Part shown: one piece after another, positions 1-5,653 of the stretch
How positions within the stretch are numbered: position 1 is the stretch's first letter
Layout: each line of letters opens with the position of its first letter
Source: Methanocorpusculum sp.
Lineage (GTDB): Archaea > Halobacteriota > Methanomicrobia > Methanomicrobiales > Methanocorpusculaceae
Assembly (NCBI GenBank): GCA_017555685.1
Contig: JAFZFW010000152.1
Location: 1 to 11,209, forward strand
Reading direction: 5' to 3'
Length of the DNA: 11,209 nucleotides
Program-made: the position numbers and the translations under genes
The notes under the pieces: generated by a model
The model's database searches: none
The model's input: only the letters and a program-made list of their open reading frames with translations
What the model was told of the DNA's origin: nothing

Positions 1-1041
1 CATGTTTCCTCCGGTACTACCGGTAAGCCGACGGTCGTCGCTTACACGCAGGGAGATATTGATAATCTCTGGACTGAAGCACTTGCCCGCTCGCTTGTTT
101 CGTGCGGAGTCGGCAAGAAAGATGTTTTACAGGTCTGCTACGGATATGGTCTATTCACCGGCGGTCTCGGTCTCCACTATGGAGGAGAGAAGGTTGGGGC
201 AACCGTTATTCCGGCATCGACTGGAAACTCCGAGCGCCAGATTGAACTCGCACAGGACTTAGGTTCTACTGCCATCGCCTGCACTCCGTCATACTTAATT
301 CACCTGCTCGATGTTGCGGAGAAGATGGGCGTTGACATTAGAAAGGACACCAAGGTCAGAACTGCAATTCTTGGTGCCGAGCCATGGACTGATGAGATGA
401 GAAAGTACATCTATGAAAAGTCCGGTATTGTTGCACACAATATCTTTGGAACTTCCGAGATTTCAGGTCCGATGTTCACTGACTGTTCCGAGTTAAACGG
501 TATTCACATCGGAGCAGACTTGGCATACGTCGAAATCATCGACCCTGAGACCGGCGAGCAGTTAGAGCCGGGAGAGAGGGGAGAGCTTACTATGACTGTC
601 TTAAAGAAGGAGGCAATCCCGATGGTTCGCTACAGAATCGGAGATATCACTTCTATTCTTGAGGAAGACTGTCCGTGCGGTAGAACCAGCCCGAGAATCG
701 CACGTTTAAGCGGTCGTGTTGACGATATGCTTATTATCCGCGGAATCAATGTATTCCCATCTGCAGTTGAGCATGCACTGCTTAAGAATTCGTTCTTAAC
801 CAGCCACTTCATGATTGAGGTCTCCCGTACCGGACGCCTTGATGATATGCTGGTCAAAGTTGAGATTAAGCCTGATGCAATGACTGACGGCGTCAACGGA
901 CTTATGGAGATGCAGAGAATCGCAGAGCGTACTCTTCGCGATGCATTAAATGTCTCCGCAAGAGTTGAGCTGTGTCCGCCGAACTCCCTTCCGCGTTTTG
1001 AGGGTAAAGCAAGACGTGTTATCGACAAGAGAGTGATGTAA
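1..1041 (+). CDS. paaK: Phenylacetate-CoA ligase family protein (aryl-CoA ligase), 5' end outside the window
   Basis: Partial AMP-forming ligase of the ANL superfamily. The family activates phenylacetate or a related aryl acid to its CoA thioester using ATP, in the cytoplasm. The frame is open from base 1 and gives 346 residues; about 85-90 N-terminal residues are missing compared with a usual length near 430. The first visible residues, HVSSGTTGKPTV, are the phosphate-binding loop. Further on are YRIGD, a CPCGRTSPR segment, the hinge-region RGINVFPSAVEHAL, and the C-terminal FEGKARRVID whose lysine (residue 336 of the visible part) is the expected catalytic lysine. The ATG at 325 is internal. 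One base separates the stop from the ACT gene, so the two are surely co-transcribed. In methanogens such ligases often sit near indolepyruvate:ferredoxin oxidoreductase genes, which would lie upstream and out of view. The exact aryl substrate cannot be told. Confidence 0.92.
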   Translation, partial: HVSSGTTGKPTVVAYTQGDIDNLWTEALARSLVSCGVGKKDVLQVCYGYGLFTGGLGLHYGGEKVGATVIPASTGNSERQIELAQDLGSTAIACTPSYLIHLLDVAEKMGVDIRKDTKVRTAILGAEPWTDEMRKYIYEKSGIVAHNIFGTSEISGPMFTDCSELNGIHIGADLAYVEIIDPETGEQLEPGERGELTMTVLKKEAIPMVRYRIGDITSILEEDCPCGRTSPRIARLSGRVDDMLIIRGINVFPSAVEHALLKNSFLTSHFMIEVSRTGRLDDMLVKVEIKPDAMTDGVNGLMEMQRIAERTLRDALNVSARVELCPPNSLPRFEGKARRVIDKRVM

Positions 1042-1042
1042 A

Positions 1043-1477
1043 ATGAGTGAAGAGTATATCATCAAACAGCTGTCTATCTTCTCAGAGAACAAAGCAGGAA
1101 AGCTTGCGGCAATCGCCAAGATTTTCCTTGATGCAGGCATCTCGATTCAGGCATTCTATATCGCAGAGGCAAACAACTTCGGTGTTGTCCGCGCAATTGT
1201 TGATAAGCCGGAGGTTGCTTTCGATGCATTTGCCAAGAAGAACTATGTGTTAAAGTACACCGATGTCCTTGCCATCAAAATGAATGATGTCCCGGGAGGT
1301 CTCTACGAGGTAGTTGGTCTCTTAGGTGACCTCGGCATCAACATCGAGTACTCCTACGGTTACCGTACCAAGGATTACGGGGCACTGATTGCAAAGGTCG
1401 AAAACCCGGTTGAGGCAGTTGAGAAGATTAAGACCTCCGGTCTTGAACTGCTTCCGGCAGCAGATTATAACTTCTAA
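1043..1477 (+). CDS. Tandem ACT-domain protein, probable amino-acid-binding partner of the aryl-CoA ligase
   Basis: A 144-residue cytoplasmic protein made of two ACT domains and nothing else. ACT1 covers about residues 5-70 (FSENKAGKLAAIAKIF then AGISIQAFYI). ACT2 covers about 75-138 (NDVPGGLYEVVGLLGDLGINI). The pattern of polar turn, N/D-x-x-G and amphipathic helix is typical of ACT units that bind amino acids. The start codon follows the ligase stop after one base, with a GTGA element just before it, so translation is probably coupled. Stand-alone tandem ACT proteins next to paaK-type genes are a known archaeal arrangement. A role in sensing an aromatic amino acid and tuning the ligase or the pathway is inferred from this context, not shown. 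No catalytic motif is present. Transcription probably ends in the structured oligo-T region that starts at the stop codon. Confidence 0.88.
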   Translation: MSEEYIIKQLSIFSENKAGKLAAIAKIFLDAGISIQAFYIAEANNFGVVRAIVDKPEVAFDAFAKKNYVLKYTDVLAIKMNDVPGGLYEVVGLLGDLGINIEYSYGYRTKDYGALIAKVENPVEAVEKIKTSGLELLPAADYNF

Positions 1478-1584
1478 ACACCCGTAACTCCGCAACGGAC
1501 GAGAGCCTTGCAACCCTGAGGGGCATGCGGCTCTTTGAGCTGCTGCTTTCCCGGGTGTCATATTTTTTCTAAACCTTTTTTTTT
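1478..1584 (+). terminator. Structured 3' element with oligo-T tracts ending the ligase/ACT operon
   Basis: An outer stem joins ACACCCG (1478-1484) to CGGGTGT (1552-1558), perfect over 7 bp. Inside it AGAGCC (1502-1507) pairs with GGCTCT (1529-1534). The inner loop has a GCA/TGC step (1510-1512 with 1526-1528) and a CCC/GGG tip (1514-1516 with 1520-1522). CCG/CGG (1490-1498) can form a further small hairpin. T6 (1563-1568) and T9 (1576-1584) follow, as expected for archaeal intrinsic termination. The fold is more elaborate than a plain terminator needs. It may be a structured RNA; no known riboswitch class was recognised. Confidence 0.6.
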
Positions 1585-1680
1585 CTTCCACGAGGGAAAC
1601 AGTTAATAACTTGTCGATTGTATGAATATACAGAGACAGATTAGCGCTGTATTGCAAATACCCCTCAGCAAAAATAGCCG

Positions 1681-1720
1681 CCCTGTTTTCCTGCATGCCT
1701 GCCGCAGGCAGGATACAGGG
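1681..1720. repeat. Strong imperfect inverted repeat (hairpin) upstream of nikR
   Basis: CCCTGT (1681-1686) pairs with ACAGGG (1715-1720). TGCCTGC (1696-1702) pairs with GCAGGCA (1704-1710) across a single base, and CC (1690-1691) can pair with GG (1711-1712). It stands out from its AT-rich surroundings. It could be an RNA hairpin, a protein-binding site or the relic of a small mobile repeat. Confidence 0.55.
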
Positions 1721-1786
1721 AGTCTCATGTTTTGTCATCATTCGTATGTTGTGTGTGCTCTCTTTTTCACACTCTGTAACAATACT

Positions 1787-1793
1787 AATATAG
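1787..1793 (+). promoter_or_regulatory. Probable TATA box of nikR
   Basis: AATATAG lies 22-28 bases before the nikR ATG and no Shine-Dalgarno-like sequence sits between them. At normal archaeal spacing transcription would begin at or next to the start codon, giving a leaderless mRNA. Confidence 0.5.
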
Positions 1794-1814
1794 TTTCAGA
1801 GCAAATATTCTGTC

Positions 1815-2234
1815 ATGGTAGGCGACTCTGAGCTTTCCCGTATCGGCATCTCTCTGCCGGAAAACCTTCTGAACAAGTTCGATTCCATCATCGACAAACG
1901 CGGTTACTCCTCGCGCTCTGAAGGAATCCGCGATGCCATTCGTTCCTATATCACCTACTACGAATGGATGAACGATGTCGAAGGCGAGCGTCAGGGGGTA
2001 ATTACCATGGTGTATGACCATGATCAGAGAGGACTGTTGGAAGCGGTAACCGAAGTTCAGCACGCCAACACTGATATCATTCAGTCCTCGATTCACTCCC
2101 ACTTAACCCATGAGCGCTGTATGGAAGTCATCATGGTCAGAGGGGACGGACAGAAACTCAGAGCCTTAACCGAGAGCTTAATGGCACTCAAAGGGGTCGA
2201 GTCAGTAAAACTGACTACCATCAAAATCTCATAA
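1815..2234 (+). CDS. nikR: Nickel-responsive transcriptional regulator NikR
   Basis: A 139-residue metalloregulator that binds DNA when loaded with Ni(II) and usually represses nickel uptake genes; it acts in the cytoplasm as a tetramer. The N-terminal ribbon-helix-helix covers about residues 8-50 ([16 protein letters not shown], then [17 protein letters not shown]). The C-terminal ACT-like nickel domain covers about 60-137. The four square-planar nickel ligands are all present as H83, H94, H96 and C102, with the same 11-2-6 spacing as H76, H87, H89 and C95 of E. coli NikR. Length is normal for the family. The start fits the alignment and the TATA-like element 22-28 bases upstream. No nickel transporter gene is in the window, so its targets lie elsewhere; the dyads upstream could serve autoregulation. 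A T6 tract (2236-2241) follows the stop. Confidence 0.95.
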   Translation: MVGDSELSRIGISLPENLLNKFDSIIDKRGYSSRSEGIRDAIRSYITYYEWMNDVEGERQGVITMVYDHDQRGLLEAVTEVQHANTDIIQSSIHSHLTHERCMEVIMVRGDGQKLRALTESLMALKGVESVKLTTIKIS

Positions 2235-2235
2235 C

Positions 2236-2266
2236 TTTTTTCCCGCTGTTTAGCAGTTTAAAAAAA
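2236..2266. terminator. Two-way oligo-T terminator between nikR and the ferritin gene
   Basis: T6 at 2236-2241 ends the rightward nikR transcript. A7 at 2260-2266, read as T7 on the other strand, ends the leftward ferritin transcript. CTG-TTTAG-CAG (2245-2255) between them can form only a weak hairpin. The 38-bp convergent gap has room for little else. Confidence 0.6.
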
Positions 2267-2272
2267 GAAAAT

Positions 2273-2785
2273 TTAGAGCACCAGAGACGGTGCAGAGTAG
2301 ACGCGTGATGCAAGCTCGGAGTTTAACATGTAGAGACTCTTTGCGTCGTCTCCGAATAACTCCATCTTTGCAATCAGGTCGTTTGCGTTCTTTTCCTCTT
2401 CTCCCTGCTCTTTGACGAACCAGTCTAAGAACTGCATCGAGCGGAAGTCGCGTGCATCATATGCTGCAGCATAGATGTCGTTGATTAAGGAGGTTACATA
2501 CATCTCGTGCTCGAGAGTTGCGGCAAGCGGTGCTTTCTTGTCTGCGAAGACTTTGTCCGGCTTGTCGATTGCTTCGAGCTGGACTTTGATGCCGTTGTTC
2601 TGCAGGTAGCGGTAGAAGAGCATTGCGTGGTCTCTTTCTTCCTGAGCCTGAATCATGAACCAGTTTGCAAAGCCGTCAAGGCTGATGCTGTCGTAGAAGT
2701 TTGATATTTCTAAGTAGAGGTATGCGGAGTAGAACTCCTTGTTCACCTGCTGGTTTAAGAGTGCAACAACTTTCTCATCTAACAT
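2273..2785 (-). CDS. Ferritin, bacterial-type (FtnA-like), with complete ferroxidase centre
   Basis: A 170-residue non-haem ferritin that oxidises Fe(II) and stores it as a mineral inside a 24-subunit cytoplasmic shell. The ferroxidase residues fall at the same positions as in E. coli FtnA: E17 (NKEFYSAY), E50 and H53 (EERDHAM), E94, and Q127/E130 (KEQGEEEK). The start chosen is the ATG at 2785, giving MLDEKVVALLNQQ, the standard ferritin N-terminus. The frame extends 13 residues upstream, but those residues (MRIFLFLSVLYSG) would be unusual and would be encoded by the promoter. A TATA-like TATTTTTA at 2817-2810 lies 25-32 bases before the start, so the mRNA should be nearly leaderless. The gene converges on nikR. 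For an anaerobe the likely role is iron storage and protection against oxygen or peroxide; that role is inferred. Confidence 0.95.
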   Translation of the reverse strand: MLDEKVVALLNQQVNKEFYSAYLYLEISNFYDSISLDGFANWFMIQAQEERDHAMLFYRYLQNNGIKVQLEAIDKPDKVFADKKAPLAATLEHEMYVTSLINDIYAAAYDARDFRSMQFLDWFVKEQGEEEKNANDLIAKMELFGDDAKSLYMLNSELASRVYSAPSLVL

Positions 2786-2809
2786 ACCTGAATATAGGAC
2801 GCTCAGGAA

Positions 2810-2833
2810 TAAAAATATCCGCATCAGAGATGC
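2810..2833 (-). promoter_or_regulatory. Ferritin promoter: TATA-like element with an upstream dyad
   Basis: On the minus strand TATTTTTA (2817-2810) is the TATA-like element. Just upstream GCATC-AGA-GATGC (2821-2833) is a perfect 5-bp dyad covering the likely BRE position. It could be an operator for a metal-dependent regulator. It does not match the archaeal DtxR-type TTAGG/CCTAA pattern. Confidence 0.4.
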
Positions 2834-2916
2834 TGCCTTATCAGGCCGCCTGCAGGAGAATAATCAGTACAATTACCTTTATCTGAGATTACGAATAATA
2901 CTACAGAATACACAAA

Positions 2917-2920
2917 GGAG
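2917..2920 (+). promoter_or_regulatory. Clear Shine-Dalgarno site of the DUF4013-like gene
   Basis: GGAG sits 8 bases before the ATG at 2929. It is one of the few good ribosome-binding sites in the window and fixes this start. It contrasts with the nearly leaderless architecture of most neighbours. Confidence 0.6.
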
Positions 2921-2928
2921 TGTAATAA

Positions 2929-3582
2929 ATGTCAGTAGGACTTATTGAAAATGTCGGCAAGTCTTTCGGCTATGCCATTGACAATACCTTCAAGAAACTC
3001 CTTCGCTGGATTGGTTTAACGATTGTGATGTGCATCCCAATCGTCAACTTCATCGCGATGGGTCTCTTCCTGAAAGTTTTCCGCGATGAAGAACCGGACT
3101 TCTCTAATGCAGGCAAATCCTTCATTCAGGGACTTCTTCTCTTCATCATCTCGGTAATCTACATGATTATCCCGATTCTTGCCTTCGTCATCCTTGGCGG
3201 CGCTTCCTTTATCACCGCAATTATTGCGCCGGAAGCAGCAACCGATGCAATCCTTGCCGGCGGAGCAGGCCTTGGAATCATCGTTGCAACTGTCTTAGCT
3301 ATCATCTTCGCACTTATCATGCTTCCGGCAGAGATTAACTTTGCCCGCAAGCAGTCCTTCGGTGCAGCATTCAAGTTCGGCGAGATTTTCGGTATGATCG
3401 GCAAGCTCGGATGGGGCAAGTACATCCTCGCAATGATCCTGGTGTACATCCTTGCCATCGTCTTCGGATTTGTAGTTGGACTTTTCGCACTCATTCCGGT
3501 TGTTGGAATCATCCTTACCTACCTCGCCATCCCGCTGGCCATCTTCTTCGAACTGAAGTACTACGCAAACCTGTTTGAGTAA
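2929..3582 (+). CDS. DUF4013-like multispanning membrane protein
   Basis: A 217-residue integral membrane protein of unknown function, with about five hydrophobic stretches: roughly residues 27-50, 66-98, 112-133, 163-187 and 188-207. The segment from IPIVNFIAMGLFLKVFRDEE to SVIYMIIP resembles the DUF4013 family, which is widespread in archaea and some bacteria: a first hairpin, a short charged loop of the type DEEPDFSNAGKSFIQG, then a long helix. I recognise the family from this pattern only. No transporter or enzyme motif is visible. Unlike most genes here it has a good Shine-Dalgarno sequence, GGAG at 2917-2920, 8 bases before the ATG, so its mRNA has a leader. It is divergent from the ferritin gene across 143 bp and converges on the rhomboid-like gene. 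Its stop codon lies inside a perfect inverted repeat (3573-3595). Confidence 0.75.
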   Translation: MSVGLIENVGKSFGYAIDNTFKKLLRWIGLTIVMCIPIVNFIAMGLFLKVFRDEEPDFSNAGKSFIQGLLLFIISVIYMIIPILAFVILGGASFITAIIAPEAATDAILAGGAGLGIIVATVLAIIFALIMLPAEINFARKQSFGAAFKFGEIFGMIGKLGWGKYILAMILVYILAIVFGFVVGLFALIPVVGIILTYLAIPLAIFFELKYYANLFE

Positions 3583-3601
3583 ATTTTACTCAAACATTTT
3601 T
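3573..3601 (+). terminator. Stop-codon-containing perfect inverted repeat plus T5, end of the DUF4013-like gene
   Basis: GTTTGAGTAAA (3573-3583) is mirrored exactly by TTTACTCAAAC (3585-3595), an 11-bp arm with a one-base centre, followed by T5 (3597-3601). The gene's TAA (3580-3582) lies in the left arm. The real loop must be larger, using the central AAATTTT. Confidence 0.7.
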
Positions 3602-3602
3602 C

Positions 3603-3636
3603 AAAAAGTGTTTTTTACTCTGCGGATATGCAGAGT
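3603..3636 (-). terminator. Hairpin and oligo-T ending the rhomboid-like gene
   Basis: ACTCTGC (3617-3623) and GCAGAGT (3630-3636) form a perfect 7-bp stem with a 6-base loop. It overlaps the first base of the stop codon (minus strand, 3617-3615). A5 at 3603-3607 reads as T5 downstream on the minus strand. Confidence 0.6.
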
Positions 3637-4346
3637 GTTTTTCTTAAGGAGACAACATCATAGACAATGGTTGCCAGATAACCGAATATCATTCCGGCAA
3701 CATGAACAATGAAGTTGTAGTTCGCTTCGGTACTTTGCAGGTCATTGATGGTAAATAACACCATAAGGCCGAAGAATACCAGGGAGACAAAGATCATACA
3801 GACGGCAAGAACCGCTTTTTTGTTTACCCGTTTGAAAATTTTTGTGATGATTCCTGCAAGAAGCGGGCCCAAAAGAGCAAACAGCGCTCCAAAGAACGAG
3901 AAGACAATCGGCGAAAACCCGACACAGTACTCTGCCGGAAGCATGTCTTTGAAGATATATGACATCCCCGATGCGATAAACGGCAGGATGAGCAGTACTG
4001 CAGGGAAGAAGAACACAAAGTATGACTTTGCAACAGGCATGCAGAGAATTTCCCGCATCCAGAACACCAGAAGCATACAGAGTATGAAATACACGGTAAA
4101 GGTGAGGTTCTGCCCGAGATGCCAGTCGTACACGTGGACATAGTTCGAGATGAATGCGGCAAGGAGTGTGGGCGCTTCGAGGTTGAAGAAGAAGGTTTCT
4201 GCAACCTGATTTTCGGAGACACCAAAGATTCCAATCAGTGTTTCTGTGAAGAAGAGATGAAGGACAGCCGTTATCAGTACTGTTGTCAGCAGCACGCCGG
4301 CTGTCGTCAGAATGGTTTTCCGGTTAATCCATGCAGGTCTATTCAT
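3615..4346 (-). CDS. Rhomboid-like multispanning membrane protein, possible intramembrane serine protease
   Basis: A 243-residue integral membrane protein with about six hydrophobic helices. Several features recall the rhomboid fold (numbered here from the GTG at 4355). HVYDWHLGQNL has H74, H79 and N83, like the HxxxxHxxxN of rhomboid TM2. GFSPIVFSFFGALFALLGP places S148 where rhomboids carry the nucleophile of GxSG. HVAGMIFGYL places H218 like the catalytic histidine of the HxxGxxxG last helix. The glycine after the serine is proline here, which is unusual and may affect activity. Known rhomboids cut transmembrane substrates within the membrane; whether this one does is inference. Start: GTG at 4355 is possible, but ATG at 4346 has CATATAC (4376-4370) at -30 and a GTGA just before it, so I prefer the ATG. 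Downstream the gene converges on the DUF4013-like gene across 32 bp. Confidence 0.72.
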   Translation of the reverse strand: MNRPAWINRKTILTTAGVLLTTVLITAVLHLFFTETLIGIFGVSENQVAETFFFNLEAPTLLAAFISNYVHVYDWHLGQNLTFTVYFILCMLLVFWMREILCMPVAKSYFVFFFPAVLLILPFIASGMSYIFKDMLPAEYCVGFSPIVFSFFGALFALLGPLLAGIITKIFKRVNKKAVLAVCMIFVSLVFFGLMVLFTINDLQSTEANYNFIVHVAGMIFGYLATIVYDVVSLRKTLCISAE

Positions 4347-4369
4347 AATGCTCACGGTTTCTGTTAGAA

Positions 4370-4376
4370 GTATATG
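4370..4376 (-). promoter_or_regulatory. Probable TATA box of the rhomboid-like gene
   Basis: CATATAC on the minus strand begins 30 bases before the ATG at 4346. This is the same position as the TATATAC boxes of the chagasin genes. It places transcription start at or beside that ATG and argues against the GTG at 4355. Confidence 0.5.
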
Positions 4377-4415
4377 TCCGGAAACATTAAGGGCGTATCT
4401 GCTGTCCGAAGGAAC

Positions 4416-4784
4416 TTATGAAACCAGCAATCCGATTACGTAGTATTTGCCGTCGTAGTCCAGATAGGCTGAGCCGAACTTTTCGCGGATTTCCCATGCG
4501 GTTGCCGGATTTACTTTCTTATCTGAATTCAGTATCTGAGAGATTACGGTATCGCGAATGGCAATGCCGTTCGGCGGACCTCTCATCATCGGATATTCCG
4601 CAAAGATTTCTTCTGTCATCACAATAACCTGCCCTCCTTCTTCTACCTCCTCAACCTCTATGAAGTCGAGTGTTCCGGGACTGCCGGGATAAAACAGCCA
4701 TATGGCAGCACAGATTCCGACAATCACTGCTGCAACAATTACCAGAGTGATTACGACATCTTTTGCCTTCACATCTTCGCTCAT
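4416..4784 (-). CDS. Small single-span membrane protein of unknown function
   Basis: A 122-residue protein I do not recognise. It has a short charged N-terminus (MSEDVKAKD), one hydrophobic segment at about residues 9-31 (VVITLVIVAAVIVGICAAIW), then a soluble domain of about 90 residues. The acidic stretch IEVEEVEEGG is followed by a mixed alpha/beta pattern ending in YLDYDGKYYVIGLLV. By the positive-inside rule the topology is uncertain, because charges around the helix are balanced. There is no lipobox, metal motif or enzyme signature. A TATA-like GTTTATG (4815-4809) lies 25-31 bases before the ATG, so it has its own nearly leaderless promoter, divergent from the chagasin-like gene across 92 bp. 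The rhomboid-like gene lies 69 bp downstream on the same strand and has its own promoter. Confidence 0.7.
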   Translation of the reverse strand: MSEDVKAKDVVITLVIVAAVIVGICAAIWLFYPGSPGTLDFIEVEEVEEGGQVIVMTEEIFAEYPMMRGPPNGIAIRDTVISQILNSDKKVNPATAWEIREKFGSAYLDYDGKYYVIGLLVS

Positions 4785-4846
4785 GCTGGATACTTTTCAC
4801 TGAGACCACATAAACATATTGGGCAAAAACTCTCTTACCCGCAACG

Positions 4847-4853
4847 TATATAC
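4847..4853 (+). promoter_or_regulatory. TATA box of the two-domain chagasin-like gene
   Basis: TATATAC begins 30 bases before the ATG at 4877 and implies a transcription start at or within a few bases of the start codon. The same heptamer is at -28 and -29 of the other two chagasin genes. Confidence 0.6.
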
Positions 4854-4876
4854 CTCTTTGGCGGTAAGGTATTATC

Positions 4877-5593
4877 ATGAAGAAAATACTGGGCATTCTT
4901 CTTCTCGCTGTTGCGGTTGTTCTAACTGCCGGCTGTATTTCTGCCGGTCCGGAAGAACCGTACATCCCGGGAGAGGATGAAGAGATTAGTGCATGGTACA
5001 CTGTTACGGTGGAAAAGGTTGCTTCTGCTATCTATCCGGGAGATAAACTGGTTATCGTTATTCCGTCAGCAGGATATACCTGGGAAGTTACGGAGAGTTC
5101 CGGTCTGAATTATGAGGAGGACTTTGAGTACACCGAAGCCGGCGGATACTCTTACTTCACCATTTATGCAGACGAACCGGGAGACTACATCTTTTCCGCA
5201 GACCTTCTCTTCCTGCAGATGGTAGGAGAGGACAAGAAGTATGCTGAGTTAAACATGCCTGTTGTTGTTTACGAAGGAACGGGAAGCGGAGAGACTATAT
5301 TAACTCTGACCTTTGACAATGCCTTCAACCCGGCACCCGGAGAACCGGTAAAAGTAGTAACCGCAGGAAACCCTACAACCGGATATGTCTGGACGATGAA
5401 AGAGACTCCGGGACTTACTGTTCTGAGAGAAGAGTATGTTGCAGATGACTCCGGATTACTTGGCGCAGGCGGAAATTACGAGTGGTATGTAACCGCAGGA
5501 AAAGCCGGAACATACACCGTCAGAGCAGAGTGTACAAAAGCAGGCAGCAGTCAGGTTGAAAACCTCTTCTTCTTTGACCTGACCTTCCTCTAA
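4877..5593 (+). CDS. Exported lipoprotein with two chagasin-like (inhibitor I42) domains, one degenerate
   Basis: A 238-residue surface protein. It starts with a signal peptide and a lipobox-like LTAGC, so C20 is probably lipid-modified and anchors it outside the membrane. Chagasin-family proteins block papain-like cysteine proteases with three loops: NPTTGY, GxGG and RPW. The C-terminal domain (about residues 139-238) has NPTTGY (165-170) and GAGG (196-199), but RAECTKAGSSQ stands where RPW is expected. The N-terminal domain (about 40-132) has the same strand pattern with eroded loops: PSAGYTW (63-69) and EAGG (87-90). Two domains make it about twice the usual length. Activity as an inhibitor is uncertain, and a purely structural or binding role is possible. 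It has its own TATATAC promoter. T8 (5595-5602) follows the stop. Confidence 0.85.
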   Translation: MKKILGILLLAVAVVLTAGCISAGPEEPYIPGEDEEISAWYTVTVEKVASAIYPGDKLVIVIPSAGYTWEVTESSGLNYEEDFEYTEAGGYSYFTIYADEPGDYIFSADLLFLQMVGEDKKYAELNMPVVVYEGTGSGETILTLTFDNAFNPAPGEPVKVVTAGNPTTGYVWTMKETPGLTVLREEYVADDSGLLGAGGNYEWYVTAGKAGTYTVRAECTKAGSSQVENLFFFDLTFL

Positions 5594-5594
5594 C

Positions 5595-5607
5595 TTTTTT
5601 TTCTTTT
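5595..5607 (+). terminator. Oligo-T terminator after the two-domain chagasin-like gene
   Basis: T8 (5595-5602), C, then T4 (5604-5607) directly follow the stop codon without a hairpin. This is a typical archaeal intrinsic terminator. Confidence 0.6.
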
Positions 5608-5653
5608 CGTCCCGCCTCATTTATCTCTTAGTACCGCGAATAGTAGAACATCT

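Larger units (their letters stand above)
1585..1814. other. Gene-free region upstream of nikR with several inverted repeats
   Basis: No credible protein-coding frame is present. Visible structure: a GTATT-GCA-AATAC dyad (1649-1661), a long hairpin (1681-1720), a GTGTG/CACAC dyad (1751-1755 with 1768-1772), and the nikR TATA-like element (about 1787-1793). A second TATA-like AATATAC lies at about 1625-1631 and could drive a short untranslated RNA, but nothing else supports that. Confidence 0.5.

Noticed and set aside
2..262. Open frame on + reading MFPPVLPVSRRS...
   Set aside because: It is out of frame with the aryl-CoA ligase, whose P-loop HVSSGTTGKPTV is read from base 1. It has no family resemblance and is a shadow.
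325..327. ATG as start of the aryl-CoA ligase gene
   Set aside because: The same frame is open upstream to base 1 and encodes conserved ligase sequence including the P-loop, so this methionine is internal.
1478..1558. TPP or other known riboswitch
   Set aside because: A CCCTGAGGGG string looked like part of a TPP element, but the conserved second arm and spacing are missing. The element is downstream of the gene, not in a leader.
1620..1625. GTATGA as half of an E. coli-type NikR operator
   Set aside because: No TCATAC partner lies at the required spacing; a single hexamer is expected by chance.
1322..1741. 139-codon minus-strand frame across the ACT 3' end and the gene-free region
   Set aside because: It is antisense to the well-supported ACT gene, crosses the folded element and oligo-T tracts, and its protein is low in recognisable structure.
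2786..2824. 13-residue N-terminal extension of ferritin
   Set aside because: Family alignment starts at MLDEKVVALLNQQ, and the extension would be encoded by the TATA-containing promoter.
3745..4143. 132-codon plus-strand frame inside the rhomboid-like gene
   Set aside because: It lies opposite a clear multispanning membrane protein and shows no domain or start signal.
4347..4355. GTG start of the rhomboid-like gene
   Set aside because: Possible, but the CATATAC element sits at -30 of the ATG at 4346 and only -21 of the GTG, and GTGA may act as the ATG's ribosome-binding site.
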